NCBI GenBank assembly: GCA_002398405.1
Contig: DGYN01000100.1
Coordinates: 1 to 15,578 of the forward strand
Direction of reading: 5' to 3'
Origin: Caulobacteraceae bacterium UBA5005
Lineage (GTDB): Bacteria > Pseudomonadota > Alphaproteobacteria > Caulobacterales > Caulobacteraceae
DNA length: 15,578 nt
Positions 1-7,007 of the stretch are shown here, piece by piece. The position numbers and the translations under genes were made by a program. The notes beneath the pieces are model-generated. The model saw only the letters and a list, made by a program, of their open reading frames with translations. It ran no database searches and was not told the origin of the DNA. Each line of letters opens with the position of its first letter. Positions within the stretch are counted from its first letter, which is position 1.

Positions 1-1028
1 TCACCCGCGCCAAGCTGGAAAGCCTGGTCGACGACCTGATCGCCCGGACCATCAAGCCCTGCGAGCAGGCCCTGAAGGACGCGGGCCTGAAGAAGAACGA
101 GATCGACGAAGTCGTGCTGGTCGGCGGCATGACCCGCATGCCCAAGGTTGTCGAGGCGGTGAAGGAATTCTTCGGCCGCGAACCCCACAAGGGCGTCAAT
201 CCCGATGAAGTCGTCGCGCTCGGCGCCGCGATCCAGGGCGGCGTGCTGCAGGGCGACGTGAAGGACGTGCTGCTGCTCGACGTCACGCCCCTGACGCTCG
301 GCATCGAAACCCTGGGCGGGGTCTTCACCCCCCTGATCGAGCGCAATACGACCATCCCAACCAAGCGGTCCCAGACCTTCTCCACGGCCGATGACAACCA
401 GTCGGCGGTGACCATCCGGGTCTTCCAGGGCGAGCGGCCCATGGCGGCGGACAACAAGCTGCTTGGCCAGTTCGACCTGGTCGGCATTCCGCCGGCGCCC
501 AGGGGCGTTCCCCAGGTGGAGGTCACCTTCGATATCGACGCCAACGGCATCGTGCATGTGACGGCGAAGGACAAGGCGACCAACAAGGAACAGTCGATCC
601 GCATCCAGGCGACCGGCGGCCTTTCCGACGCCGACATCGAGCAGATGATCAAGGACGCCGAGGCCAACAAGGCCGAGGATGACAAGCGCAAGGGCGTCAT
701 CGAGGCCAGGAACCGCGCCGACGGCCTGGTCCACGCCACGGAGAAGAGCCTCGCCGACCATGGCGACAAGGTCGATGCGGGCGTCAAGGGCGAGATCGAA
801 TCCGCTCTGGCCGACCTCAAGTCCGCCCTGGAAGGCGAAGATGCCGACGACATCAACGCCAAGGCCCAGACCCTGGCCCAGGTTTCCATGAAGCTTGGCG
901 AGGCGATGTATAAGTCGCAGCAGGGTGAAGACGGCGACGCCGACGCGGGCGATCAGCCCTCCAGCGAGGGCGGCGAGGACGTCGTCGACGCCGAGTTCGA
1001 GGAAGTCGACGAAGACAAGAAGAACTAG
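1..1028 (+). CDS. dnaK: Chaperone DnaK (Hsp70), C-terminal part, 5' end outside window
   Basis: The reading frame is already open at base 3 and runs to a TAG at 1026-1028, giving 341 residues. The protein is ATP-driven Hsp70, which binds exposed hydrophobic segments in the cytoplasm and works with DnaJ and GrpE. The visible part starts in the last portion of the ATPase domain (LVGGMTRMP phosphate-binding segment). It continues through the interdomain linker DVLLLDVTPLTLGIET and the beta-sandwich substrate domain, then the helical lid, and ends in an acidic tail (DVVDAEFEEVDEDKKN). From family size (about 635 residues) roughly 295 residues are missing upstream. The order dnaK-dnaJ is the usual one, although the 217-base spacer is full of inverted repeats, the first of which begins on the last base of the stop codon. 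No frameshift or missing element is seen in the visible part. Confidence 0.98.
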   Translation, partial: TRAKLESLVDDLIARTIKPCEQALKDAGLKKNEIDEVVLVGGMTRMPKVVEAVKEFFGREPHKGVNPDEVVALGAAIQGGVLQGDVKDVLLLDVTPLTLGIETLGGVFTPLIERNTTIPTKRSQTFSTADDNQSAVTIRVFQGERPMAADNKLLGQFDLVGIPPAPRGVPQVEVTFDIDANGIVHVTAKDKATNKEQSIRIQATGGLSDADIEQMIKDAEANKAEDDKRKGVIEARNRADGLVHATEKSLADHGDKVDAGVKGEIESALADLKSALEGEDADDINAKAQTLAQVSMKLGEAMYKSQQGEDGDADAGDQPSSEGGEDVVDAEFEEVDEDKKN

Positions 1029-1172
1029 GGGACATGTACGCCCGGCGCGCTGTTGGGCGGACGGCCCCGATCTCAATGGGCGTACGTGTCCCCGACGCCG
1101 ATGTCGGGGACACGTACCGCCCCAGAACCCTGCGTCCACATGTCCACTAGATCGCCGGCGGAACATGTCCCC
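1028..1172. repeat. Four-armed REP-like inverted-repeat cluster after dnaK
   Basis: Four copies of a GGGGACAyGTAC-type arm lie in alternating orientation. They are GGGGACATGTAC (1028-1039), GTACGTGTCCCC (1082-1093), GGGGACACGTAC (1106-1117) and ACATGTCCCC (1163-1172). Arms two and three form a perfect 15-bp stem (1082-1096 with 1103-1117) around a 6-base loop. Arms one and two pair over 16 positions with one mismatch (1028-1043 with 1078-1093). Arms one and four are perfect inverted repeats over 10 bp. A further ACATGTCC lies at 1138-1145. The first G of the cluster is the last base of the dnaK stop codon. The same arms in the same order recur at 14980-15087. This resembles the REP/BIME elements mobilised by RAYT transposases, but no transposase is in the window. 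Confidence 0.85.
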
Positions 1173-1190
1173 TATGCCAAGGGGTTGCAC

Positions 1191-1209
1191 TGGCGCCTGC
1201 CAGGCGCCA
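1191..1209 (+). terminator. Hairpin between dnaK and dnaJ, possible weak terminator or attenuator
   Basis: TGGCGCCT (1191-1198) and AGGCGCCA (1202-1209) form a perfect 8-bp GC-rich stem with a 3-base loop. It is followed by a broken pyrimidine/T tract (CCTCTTCTTTA, 1211-1221). It sits 36 bases before the dnaJ start. The T tract is interrupted by C residues, so complete termination is doubtful. Partial attenuation, or protection of the dnaK transcript 3' end, is equally possible. Confidence 0.4.
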
Positions 1210-1245
1210 CCTCTTCTTTACGGTTAAGCGTTAGAGCCGCCTTTC

Positions 1246-2400
1246 ATGCGTGACTACTACGAGATCCTTGGGGTTCAGCGGGGTTGCGACGACGCGACCC
1301 TGAAGTCGGCGTTCCGTAAGCTGGCCATGGAACACCACCCCGACCGCAACGGCGGCTGCGAGAACGCCGAAGGCCGGTTCAAGGAACTCAACGAAGCCTA
1401 TTCCATCCTCGCCGATCCCCAGAAACGCGCCGCCTACGACCGCTTCGGCCACGCCGGCGTCAATGGCGGAGGCGGCGGCGGCGGGCCGCAGTTCCACGAC
1501 ATCAACGACATCTTCGGCGACGTCTTCGGCCAGGCCTTCGGCGATATCTTCGGCGGCGGCCGCCAGCGCCAGCAGAACGGCCCCGAGCCCGGCCAGGACC
1601 TGCGCTACGACCTGGAGATCGACCTCGCTCAGGCCTATTCCGGCGCCGACGTCGAGATCACTGTGCCCTCGACCTTCACCTGCGAGCCCTGCGGCGGCTC
1701 GGGCGCCAAGCCGGGCACCAGCCCCACCACCTGCTCGACCTGCGGCGGCGCGGGCCGCGTGCGCGCCGCCCAGGGCTTCTTCGCCATCGAGCGCGCCTGT
1801 CCGCGCTGCAACGGTCAGGGCCGCCTGGTGCTCGACCCCTGCAAGGACTGCAAGGGCCACGGCCAGGTGCGCCGTGAGCGCACCCTGAACGTCGCCATCC
1901 CCGCCGGCGTCGATGATGGATCGCGCATCCGCCTGGCCGGCGAGGGCAATGCGGGCCTGCGCGGCGGACCCAAGGGCGACCTCTACATCTTCCTGTCGGT
2001 GCGCCCGCACGACCTCTTCGAGCGCGACGGCCTGGACCTCCTGGTCACCGTGCCTGTCCCCATGTGCAAGGCGGCCCTGGGCGGCGAGATCGAGGCCCCA
2101 TGCCTGAAGGAAACCGCCAACTGCGATAGCCGCATTTCCGTGAAGGTCCCGGAAGGCGCCCAGACCGGCAAGACCATCCGCCTCAAGGGCAAGGGCATGC
2201 CGAGCCTGCGCGGGCCTCAGCGGGGCGATCTGGTGGTCGAGCTGTTCGTCGAGACCCCCACCCGCCTCAACGCCCGCCAGAAGGAGCTGATGCGTCAGCT
2301 CGCCGAGGAATGCGGCAGCGAGCAGCACCCGGAGAGCAGTGGCTTCTTCGACAAGGCCAAGAGCTTCTGGGGCGATCTGACCGGGGCCGAAGGGCGGTAG
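1246..2400 (+). CDS. dnaJ: Co-chaperone DnaJ (Hsp40)
   Basis: A complete 384-residue class I DnaJ, which delivers unfolded clients to DnaK and stimulates its ATPase. The N-terminal J domain (about residues 1-70) carries the HPD motif at residues 31-33. A glycine/phenylalanine-rich linker follows (GGGGGGGPQF and the IFGDVFGQAF region). Four zinc-binding CxxCxGxG repeats begin at Cys146, Cys163, Cys185 and Cys199. Two C-terminal client-binding beta domains and the dimerisation tail complete it. The ATG at 1246 gives the expected MRDYYEILGV start; no strong Shine-Dalgarno sequence is visible. In the second C-terminal domain a short segment with two extra cysteines (APCLKETANCDS) replaces the usual tight turn. 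From memory, Caulobacter-type DnaJ proteins have a similar loop. The gene follows dnaK, as is typical. Confidence 0.98.
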   Translation: MRDYYEILGVQRGCDDATLKSAFRKLAMEHHPDRNGGCENAEGRFKELNEAYSILADPQKRAAYDRFGHAGVNGGGGGGGPQFHDINDIFGDVFGQAFGDIFGGGRQRQQNGPEPGQDLRYDLEIDLAQAYSGADVEITVPSTFTCEPCGGSGAKPGTSPTTCSTCGGAGRVRAAQGFFAIERACPRCNGQGRLVLDPCKDCKGHGQVRRERTLNVAIPAGVDDGSRIRLAGEGNAGLRGGPKGDLYIFLSVRPHDLFERDGLDLLVTVPVPMCKAALGGEIEAPCLKETANCDSRISVKVPEGAQTGKTIRLKGKGMPSLRGPQRGDLVVELFVETPTRLNARQKELMRQLAEECGSEQHPESSGFFDKAKSFWGDLTGAEGR

Positions 2401-2410
2401 ACCGTCTCGA

Positions 2411-2439
2411 TTGACAGCCCGCGGGCGGCCTGCGACTAC
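2411..2439 (+). promoter_or_regulatory. Possible promoter for the nine-gene operon
   Basis: An exact TTGACA (2411-2416) lies 10 bases after the dnaJ stop codon. Seventeen bases further on is GACTAC (2434-2439), a poor match to a -10 box. The spacing and the position, about 28 bases before the first operon start, fit a housekeeping-sigma promoter. The -10 is weak, and read-through from dnaJ cannot be excluded. Confidence 0.35.
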
Positions 2440-2466
2440 CAGCGCCTCATCTGGGGGCCGTTTAAA

Positions 2467-2712
2467 GTGAGCGACGACGACCTGCGCGCGATCATCCGCG
2501 AACTGTTCCTCGGCGGCGATGCCTCCATCCCCCTCTCGAGCGACCTGGACCTCGTCGCGGCGGGGGTCTGCGACTCCTTCGCGCTTCTGGAGCTGGCCAT
2601 GGCGGTCGAGGCCAGGCTCGGCTGCGCGCCCATTCCCGACAGCGATGTCACCGTCGAGAACTTCGCCGCCATCGAGCGTATCCAGGCCTACCTGGCAAAC
2701 CGGGAAGGCTGA
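2467..2712 (+). CDS. Stand-alone acyl carrier protein
   Basis: An 81-residue acidic protein of the size and helical pattern of carrier proteins in the PP-binding family. Ser37, in the Asp36-Ser37-Phe38 motif at the start of the second helix, is the expected 4'-phosphopantetheine attachment site; the usual ACP motif is DSL. The cytoplasmic holo-protein would carry an acyl group as a thioester. The GTG at 2467 is the best start and has a weak G-rich sequence upstream. The next gene, an acyl-AMP ligase, starts 6 bases after its stop, which strongly suggests that the ligase loads this carrier. By analogy with DltC it would then deliver its cargo to the MBOAT protein encoded two genes downstream. 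It could instead be a peptidyl carrier; the sequence alone does not decide the cargo. Confidence 0.92.
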   Translation: MSDDDLRAIIRELFLGGDASIPLSSDLDLVAAGVCDSFALLELAMAVEARLGCAPIPDSDVTVENFAAIERIQAYLANREG

Positions 2713-2718
2713 AGCGGC

Positions 2719-4362
2719 GTGGCCGGTCTGGGCCAGATCATCCACGGCCGCCTGGCCGAACGGCCGGAACGCATCGCCGTCCGCTTTGTCTCCGACTCCG
2801 GCGTTCAAACCCTTACCGCCGGCGCACTGGCGGGCATGGCCTACGATGCGGCCTCTCGCCTCAAAGCCCTGAATCTGCCGGCCCGCTCGGTGGTCGGGGT
2901 GGCGCACTATTCGGGACCGGCGCTGCACGCCGCGTGGCTGGGCTGCCTGTGGGCCGCCCATATACCGGCCATGGTCGCCCCGCCTTCGCCGCGCATGGAG
3001 GCGGCCAAGTACGCCGTGGGTCTTAACGTCGTGGTCGGGGGATTGGGCCTCGCCGCCCTCCTGACCGATGCGCAGGCGGCGCAAGCGCTTGAAGGCCGCC
3101 TGACCAGCCCGCCGCCCTTCATCGCCTGCGACGACCTGTCGGCGGACGCGGCGCCCGTGGAGGTCGCCGACCTCGACGAGACCGAGGTCGCCGTCATTCA
3201 GCATTCGTCGGGCACCACGGGAAACCAGAAGGCCGTGGCGCTCACCACCGCCCAGGTCATCGCCCACCAGACGGCCTACGGCGAGCGACTAGGCCTGACC
3301 CCTGAAGACCGCATCGTCTCCTGGCTGCCGCTCTATCATGACATGGGCTTCGTGGCGGCCTTCCTGCAGCCGCTGATCGCCGGGATCGAGCTTGTCGAGA
3401 TGTCGGCCTTCGCCTGGGCCGCCCGGCCCGCCATGCTGCTGGAGGCCATCGACGCCTGGAAGCCGACCCTGTGCTGGATGCCCAACTTCGCCTTCTCGCT
3501 GCTCGCCGAGCCCAGGGTGCTGCGGGCGCTTGGGTCCGTCGATCTTTCGTCGGTGCGGGCCTGGGTGAACTGTTCCGAGCCGGTGATGGCGACGTCCATC
3601 GACCGCTTCTGCGCGGCGCTGGGGCCCCATGGCGTGCGGGCAGAGGCGATCACCGTCAGCTACGCCATGGCCGAGAATGTCTTCGCGGTCACCCAGTCGA
3701 GACCCGGCGCGGCCGTCCGGCTCACCGCCGACCGGGCGCGCATGGAGGTGGAGGGGATTATCGCTCCGCCCGGAGCCGGAGCCGTGGTCGAACTGGTCTC
3801 CAACGGCCCTGTCTTGCCGACCACGCAGCTTGCGGTGCGCGGGCCGGACGGGGAGACCCTGGGTGAGGGCCGCGTCGGCGAGTTCTGTCTGCGCGGGGCC
3901 CACCGCTTCGCCGGCTACAACGGCCGCCCGGATCTGACCGCCCAGGTGGTCGATGACGCGGGCTGGTACGCCACCGGCGATCTGGGGTTTGTTCAGGACG
4001 GCGAGGTTTATGTCACCGGCCGCAAGAAGGACCTCATCATCCTGCGCGGCCGCAATTACCGCGCCCAGGACATCGAGGCGGCCATCGGAGAGGTCGCGGG
4101 GGTCAAGGCCGGCCGCGTGGTCGCCTTCAGCCGGCCCGACGAAGCGGCGGGCACCGAGAAGCTGATCGTGGTCGCCGAGCTGGAGCCGCCGGCCCAGGCC
4201 GGTCCCCTGGCGCTGGAAATCCGCAAGTGCGTCGCCCAGACCTTCGACACCACGGTAGGGGACGTCTTGATCGCCCCCGATCGCTGGATTGTAAAATCCA
4301 CCTCGGGTAAGTTGGCGCGCGCCGACAACCTAGCCAAATATCTGCAGAACCGGGGGAACTGA
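2719..4362 (+). CDS. Fatty-acyl-AMP-ligase-like adenylating enzyme
   Basis: A 547-residue member of the ANL (acyl-CoA synthetase/adenylation) superfamily, which activates a carboxylic acid as acyl-AMP and passes it to a carrier thiol. The ATP-binding P-loop SSGTTG is at residues 163-168. WLPLYHDMG (202-210), followed by a QPLIAG segment and a PNFAF segment, is the pattern of fatty-acyl-AMP ligases (FAAL) rather than of acyl-CoA synthetases. The GDLG/GRKKDLIILRG hinge region follows (GRKKD at 434-438), and the probable catalytic lysine is Lys531 in TSGKLAR. The GTG at 2719 starts 6 bases after the carrier gene. It occupies the place DltA has in Dlt systems, but the FAAL-type motifs favour an acyl chain over D-alanine. 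Length and motifs look intact; the substrate cannot be read from sequence. Confidence 0.92.
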   Translation: MAGLGQIIHGRLAERPERIAVRFVSDSGVQTLTAGALAGMAYDAASRLKALNLPARSVVGVAHYSGPALHAAWLGCLWAAHIPAMVAPPSPRMEAAKYAVGLNVVVGGLGLAALLTDAQAAQALEGRLTSPPPFIACDDLSADAAPVEVADLDETEVAVIQHSSGTTGNQKAVALTTAQVIAHQTAYGERLGLTPEDRIVSWLPLYHDMGFVAAFLQPLIAGIELVEMSAFAWAARPAMLLEAIDAWKPTLCWMPNFAFSLLAEPRVLRALGSVDLSSVRAWVNCSEPVMATSIDRFCAALGPHGVRAEAITVSYAMAENVFAVTQSRPGAAVRLTADRARMEVEGIIAPPGAGAVVELVSNGPVLPTTQLAVRGPDGETLGEGRVGEFCLRGAHRFAGYNGRPDLTAQVVDDAGWYATGDLGFVQDGEVYVTGRKKDLIILRGRNYRAQDIEAAIGEVAGVKAGRVVAFSRPDEAAGTEKLIVVAELEPPAQAGPLALEIRKCVAQTFDTTVGDVLIAPDRWIVKSTSGKLARADNLAKYLQNRGN

Positions 4363-4367
4363 CGGGG

Positions 4368-5528
4368 ATGTTCGCGACCTTGTCGTTCTGGTGCGCCTGC
4401 GCCGCCCTGTTCGTCGCCGCCCACCTCATCCCGCCTGATCGCCTGCGCCTGCGCGCCGGCGTCCTGGCCGCCATCAGCCTGGCGGGGATCATTGTCGTCC
4501 TCGACCTCGACCTTCGTCAGTTCCTGCTGATCCTCGGATCCATCGCCTGGGTCCTGGGGGCGCTGATGGTTGTCAAGCCAAACCCCCGGGGCGCGACTCT
4601 GCGCACCGCGGTGCTCTTGGTGGCGCCGGTCCTGATGCTGTGGACGGTCGGCAAGATCGCCACGGCCCATGAGGCGCCCCTGCGCTGGCTGTTCTTCATC
4701 GGCTCGTCCTTCCTGCTGGTGAAGGCTTTCAGCCTCATCAAGGACCGGCTGGAGGGCAAGGTCGCCGCCCTCGACCCCGTGCTGGGCGGCGCCTACTTCC
4801 TGTTCTTCCCGACCTTCCTGTCGGGACCGATGCACACCTACGGCGAGTTCCGTGACACCCTGGCCGCACCGGAAGACACCAAGGGCCAGTTCGTCGACAT
4901 CGCCTTCCGGTTCGTCTGGGGCCTGTTTCAGGTCAATGTGCTGGCAGTGGCCCTGGGGCCGGCCAGCCTGACCGCCCTGCTGGATTTCGAGACCATCCCG
5001 GCGGGCCATGTCGTGATTGGCGCCTTTGTCTACAGCGGCGTGCTCTATTTCAACTTCGCCGGTTACAGCGACATGGTCATCGCCGTGTCGCGCGCCATGG
5101 GCATCAAGGTCCCAGAGAACTTCGACTGGCCCTACCTCGCGCCCTCGATACGCGACTTCTGGCGGCGCTGGCACATCACCTTCACTCGCGCCCTGACCGC
5201 CCATATCTTCATGCCGCTCTCGCGGACCCTGATGCGCGTCTTCCCGGGACGGCGGTTCCTGATCCCCGCCGTCGGCTATATGGCGACTTTCGTCTTCGCC
5301 GGCTTCTGGCACGGGGCGACGGCGAACTTCCTGCTCTGGGGCGCCTGGCATGCCATCGGCCTGATCGCCCAGGACTTCGCCCAGAAGCTATTTCCCAAGA
5401 AGCCGGGCCAGGCGGCCAAGCCGAACTTCGCCCTGATGGTCGTCAAGACAGCGGCGACCTTCACCTTCGTCTCCCTGGGCTGGATCCTTTTCGTCCTGCC
5501 CCTCGACCATATCGCGAGGATCCGATGA
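4368..5528 (+). CDS. MBOAT-family membrane O-acyltransferase (DltB/AlgI-like)
   Basis: A 386-residue polytopic inner-membrane protein with about ten hydrophobic segments. The MBOAT signature is clear: FNFAGYSDM, then RDFWRRWHITFTRAL with His269, then GFWHGATANFLLWGAWH with the presumed catalytic His315. MBOAT proteins of the DltB/AlgI/PatA group take an acyl group from a cytoplasmic donor through a membrane tunnel and hand it to a partner on the outer face. The ATG at 4368 lies 5 bases after the ligase gene. The stop overlaps the next start (ATGA), so the two products are probably translated in a coupled way. The C-terminus ends soon after the conserved GWILF segment and is shorter than in many AlgI proteins. 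The microprotein that follows may supply the missing C-terminal part of the machine. Confidence 0.95.
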   Translation: MFATLSFWCACAALFVAAHLIPPDRLRLRAGVLAAISLAGIIVVLDLDLRQFLLILGSIAWVLGALMVVKPNPRGATLRTAVLLVAPVLMLWTVGKIATAHEAPLRWLFFIGSSFLLVKAFSLIKDRLEGKVAALDPVLGGAYFLFFPTFLSGPMHTYGEFRDTLAAPEDTKGQFVDIAFRFVWGLFQVNVLAVALGPASLTALLDFETIPAGHVVIGAFVYSGVLYFNFAGYSDMVIAVSRAMGIKVPENFDWPYLAPSIRDFWRRWHITFTRALTAHIFMPLSRTLMRVFPGRRFLIPAVGYMATFVFAGFWHGATANFLLWGAWHAIGLIAQDFAQKLFPKKPGQAAKPNFALMVVKTAATFTFVSLGWILFVLPLDHIARIR

Positions 5529-5758
5529 CCGGCGTTCCTCCCGCCCTTTGGCTATTCTGGGCCTTCGCGGGCCTCGCGGTCATGGGTGTCGCCCTGGCGG
5601 CGGCCAGCCGCAAGCTCAGCCTGCCGGGTCTCCTGACCGCCCGTGAATGGAAGGCCGCCATCCAGATCGCGGCCATTCTCGCCATGATCCTGGTGATGAT
5701 CTATTTCCAGAACGCCCACCGCTATGACGCCAGCGAGTTCATCTATGGCCGCTTCTGA
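5525..5758 (+). CDS. DltX-like membrane microprotein with C-terminal FIYGRF
   Basis: A 77-residue protein with two predicted membrane segments (about residues 7-27 and 45-62), separated by a basic loop (SRKLSLPGLLTAREWK). The positive-inside rule puts the loop in the cytoplasm and both ends in the periplasm. The last six residues are F72-I73-Y74-G75-R76-F77. This fits the FxYxxF tail of Gram-positive DltX, whose tyrosine has been reported to carry the D-alanyl group between DltB and DltD. The gene overlaps the MBOAT stop by 4 bases (ATGA). The next gene starts inside the codons for this tail. I infer that Tyr74 is an acyl acceptor for the MBOAT protein. No family assignment was possible without a search, and the protein could instead be only a structural subunit. 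Confidence 0.8.
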   Translation: MTGVPPALWLFWAFAGLAVMGVALAAASRKLSLPGLLTAREWKAAIQIAAILAMILVMIYFQNAHRYDASEFIYGRF

Positions 5759-7007
5759 CGACATCGCGCCCCTGCGCTGGGGACGGATCCTGGGCCTCCT
5801 CCTGGCGCTCTTTCTGGTGGCCGAAGCCGGATCACAGGCCTTCTTCCATGCCTGGAGCGGACGGCCCTTCGGCTCGATCTTCCTCTATCAATGGTCGCCC
5901 TACGGCCTGGTGCGCAACAACCCGGACCTGACCGGCAACTTCACCATCAGCCCCGACGGCTTCCGCGACACCCGCGACTACGAGCCCCAAAAGCCCGCCA
6001 ATACCTTCCGGGTCCTGCTCCTGGGCGGATCGGTGCTCTATTCAGGCAGCGCCCCACGCAACGCCCTCGACGGCTATGTGCCGAGCGACAGGACCGTCGC
6101 CCACTATCTGGAGACCCGGCTCGAGGCCGACCCGGCGTTCAAAGGGATCAACGTCGAAGTCATCAACGCCGGGATCAGCTTCAACCGCATCGTCGAGGTG
6201 ACAGGCGCCTACCTCGGCGACTACATCCGCTGGTCGCCGGACGTGGTCATCGTCTTCGGCTCTGCCAACAACTTCTTCGAGCCGATGCTCGCCGGCCATC
6301 TGGAGACCGGGAACACGCCCCTGCAGCGCTCCCACCCCTGGCGGGCCGAGTTTGACCGGCTGGTCAACGAGCGCAGCCTTCCCGCCACACTGGAGGTCGC
6401 CTTCCGTCAGGGGGCCGATGCGTCGGCGGCCCTGGCGCTTGCCCACAAGACCCTGAGCAAGCTGATCGTCGACACCGACCCGCTGGCGAGATTCGCCCTG
6501 CGGCCGCCGGTCTCCGGTCCCGCCCCCGCCCCCTTCCCCCTGGCGACCGCCGCCGACGAGGAGGCCTACTTCCGGCTCTATACAGCCCATGCGGGGGCCC
6601 TCATCGAGGCCGCCCGGCGAGAGGGCCAGGAACCGGCCTTCGTGTGGGAATACTTCCTGGGCGACATCGGCCACCTCAAGACCCTGAGCGCAGAGGAAAA
6701 AATCCTCTATCCGGCGGTGAGGCACGGGCCCGAATATCTGGCCTATCAACTGCGCTCCCGCGATCGCTGGCTGGCCTTCCTGGCCGAGACGGGCGCGGGC
6801 GCCGTGGACCCCTTTGACGAGATCACCAAGGAGCCGGGGACGGTGTTCATCGACTATCTGCACTACACGGCCCACGGCAACGACGTGGTGGCGGGGGCGA
6901 CCTACACCCAGCTCCACGACCGGTTCCTGAGTGCGCTGGCCCGCAACCGCGCCGCCGGCGCGGCGGCGGCCGCGCCGGCCCCTGCAAGCGCTCCGGCTCC
7001 GCAATGA
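5745..7007 (+). CDS. Membrane-anchored periplasmic SGNH protein (DltD-like position)
   Basis: A 420-residue protein with an N-terminal membrane anchor (about residues 12-30) followed by an SGNH-hydrolase fold on the periplasmic side. The visible motifs are block I GGS with Ser96, block II NAGISFN, block III FGSANN (Asn175/Asn176) and block V DYLH with Asp370 and His373. Together they give a complete Ser-Asp-His triad. In MBOAT systems such proteins (DltD, PatB, AlgX/AlgJ) transfer the exported acyl group to a polymer. The ATG at 5745 is preferred because it leads straight into the anchor; an in-frame ATG at 5724 would add seven residues and a longer overlap. The start lies within the FIYGRF codons of the microprotein, an overlap of 14 bases. 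The last 20 or so residues are low-complexity Ala/Pro. Confidence 0.9.
   Translation: MAASDDIAPLRWGRILGLLLALFLVAEAGSQAFFHAWSGRPFGSIFLYQWSPYGLVRNNPDLTGNFTISPDGFRDTRDYEPQKPANTFRVLLLGGSVLYSGSAPRNALDGYVPSDRTVAHYLETRLEADPAFKGINVEVINAGISFNRIVEVTGAYLGDYIRWSPDVVIVFGSANNFFEPMLAGHLETGNTPLQRSHPWRAEFDRLVNERSLPATLEVAFRQGADASAALALAHKTLSKLIVDTDPLARFALRPPVSGPAPAPFPLATAADEEAYFRLYTAHAGALIEAARREGQEPAFVWEYFLGDIGHLKTLSAEEKILYPAVRHGPEYLAYQLRSRDRWLAFLAETGAGAVDPFDEITKEPGTVFIDYLHYTAHGNDVVAGATYTQLHDRFLSALARNRAAGAAAAAPAPASAPAPQ

Noticed and set aside
1028..1172. CRISPR array suggested by regularly recurring GGGGACA arms
   Set aside because: The arms alternate in orientation, are only 10-16 bases long and have irregular spacing; no cas gene is nearby.
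1231..3267. A long open frame on the minus strand opposite dnaJ, the carrier gene and the start of the ligase gene
   Set aside because: It is antisense to three clearly real proteins. Its translation is low-complexity (Gly/Ala/Arg/Val/Asp) with no recognisable domain, as expected for the shadow of GC-rich codons.
4056..5351. A 431-codon minus-strand open frame opposite the ligase end and MBOAT gene
   Set aside because: The translation is rich in Gln, Gly, Asp and Arg without domain motifs. The opposite strand has strong MBOAT signatures.
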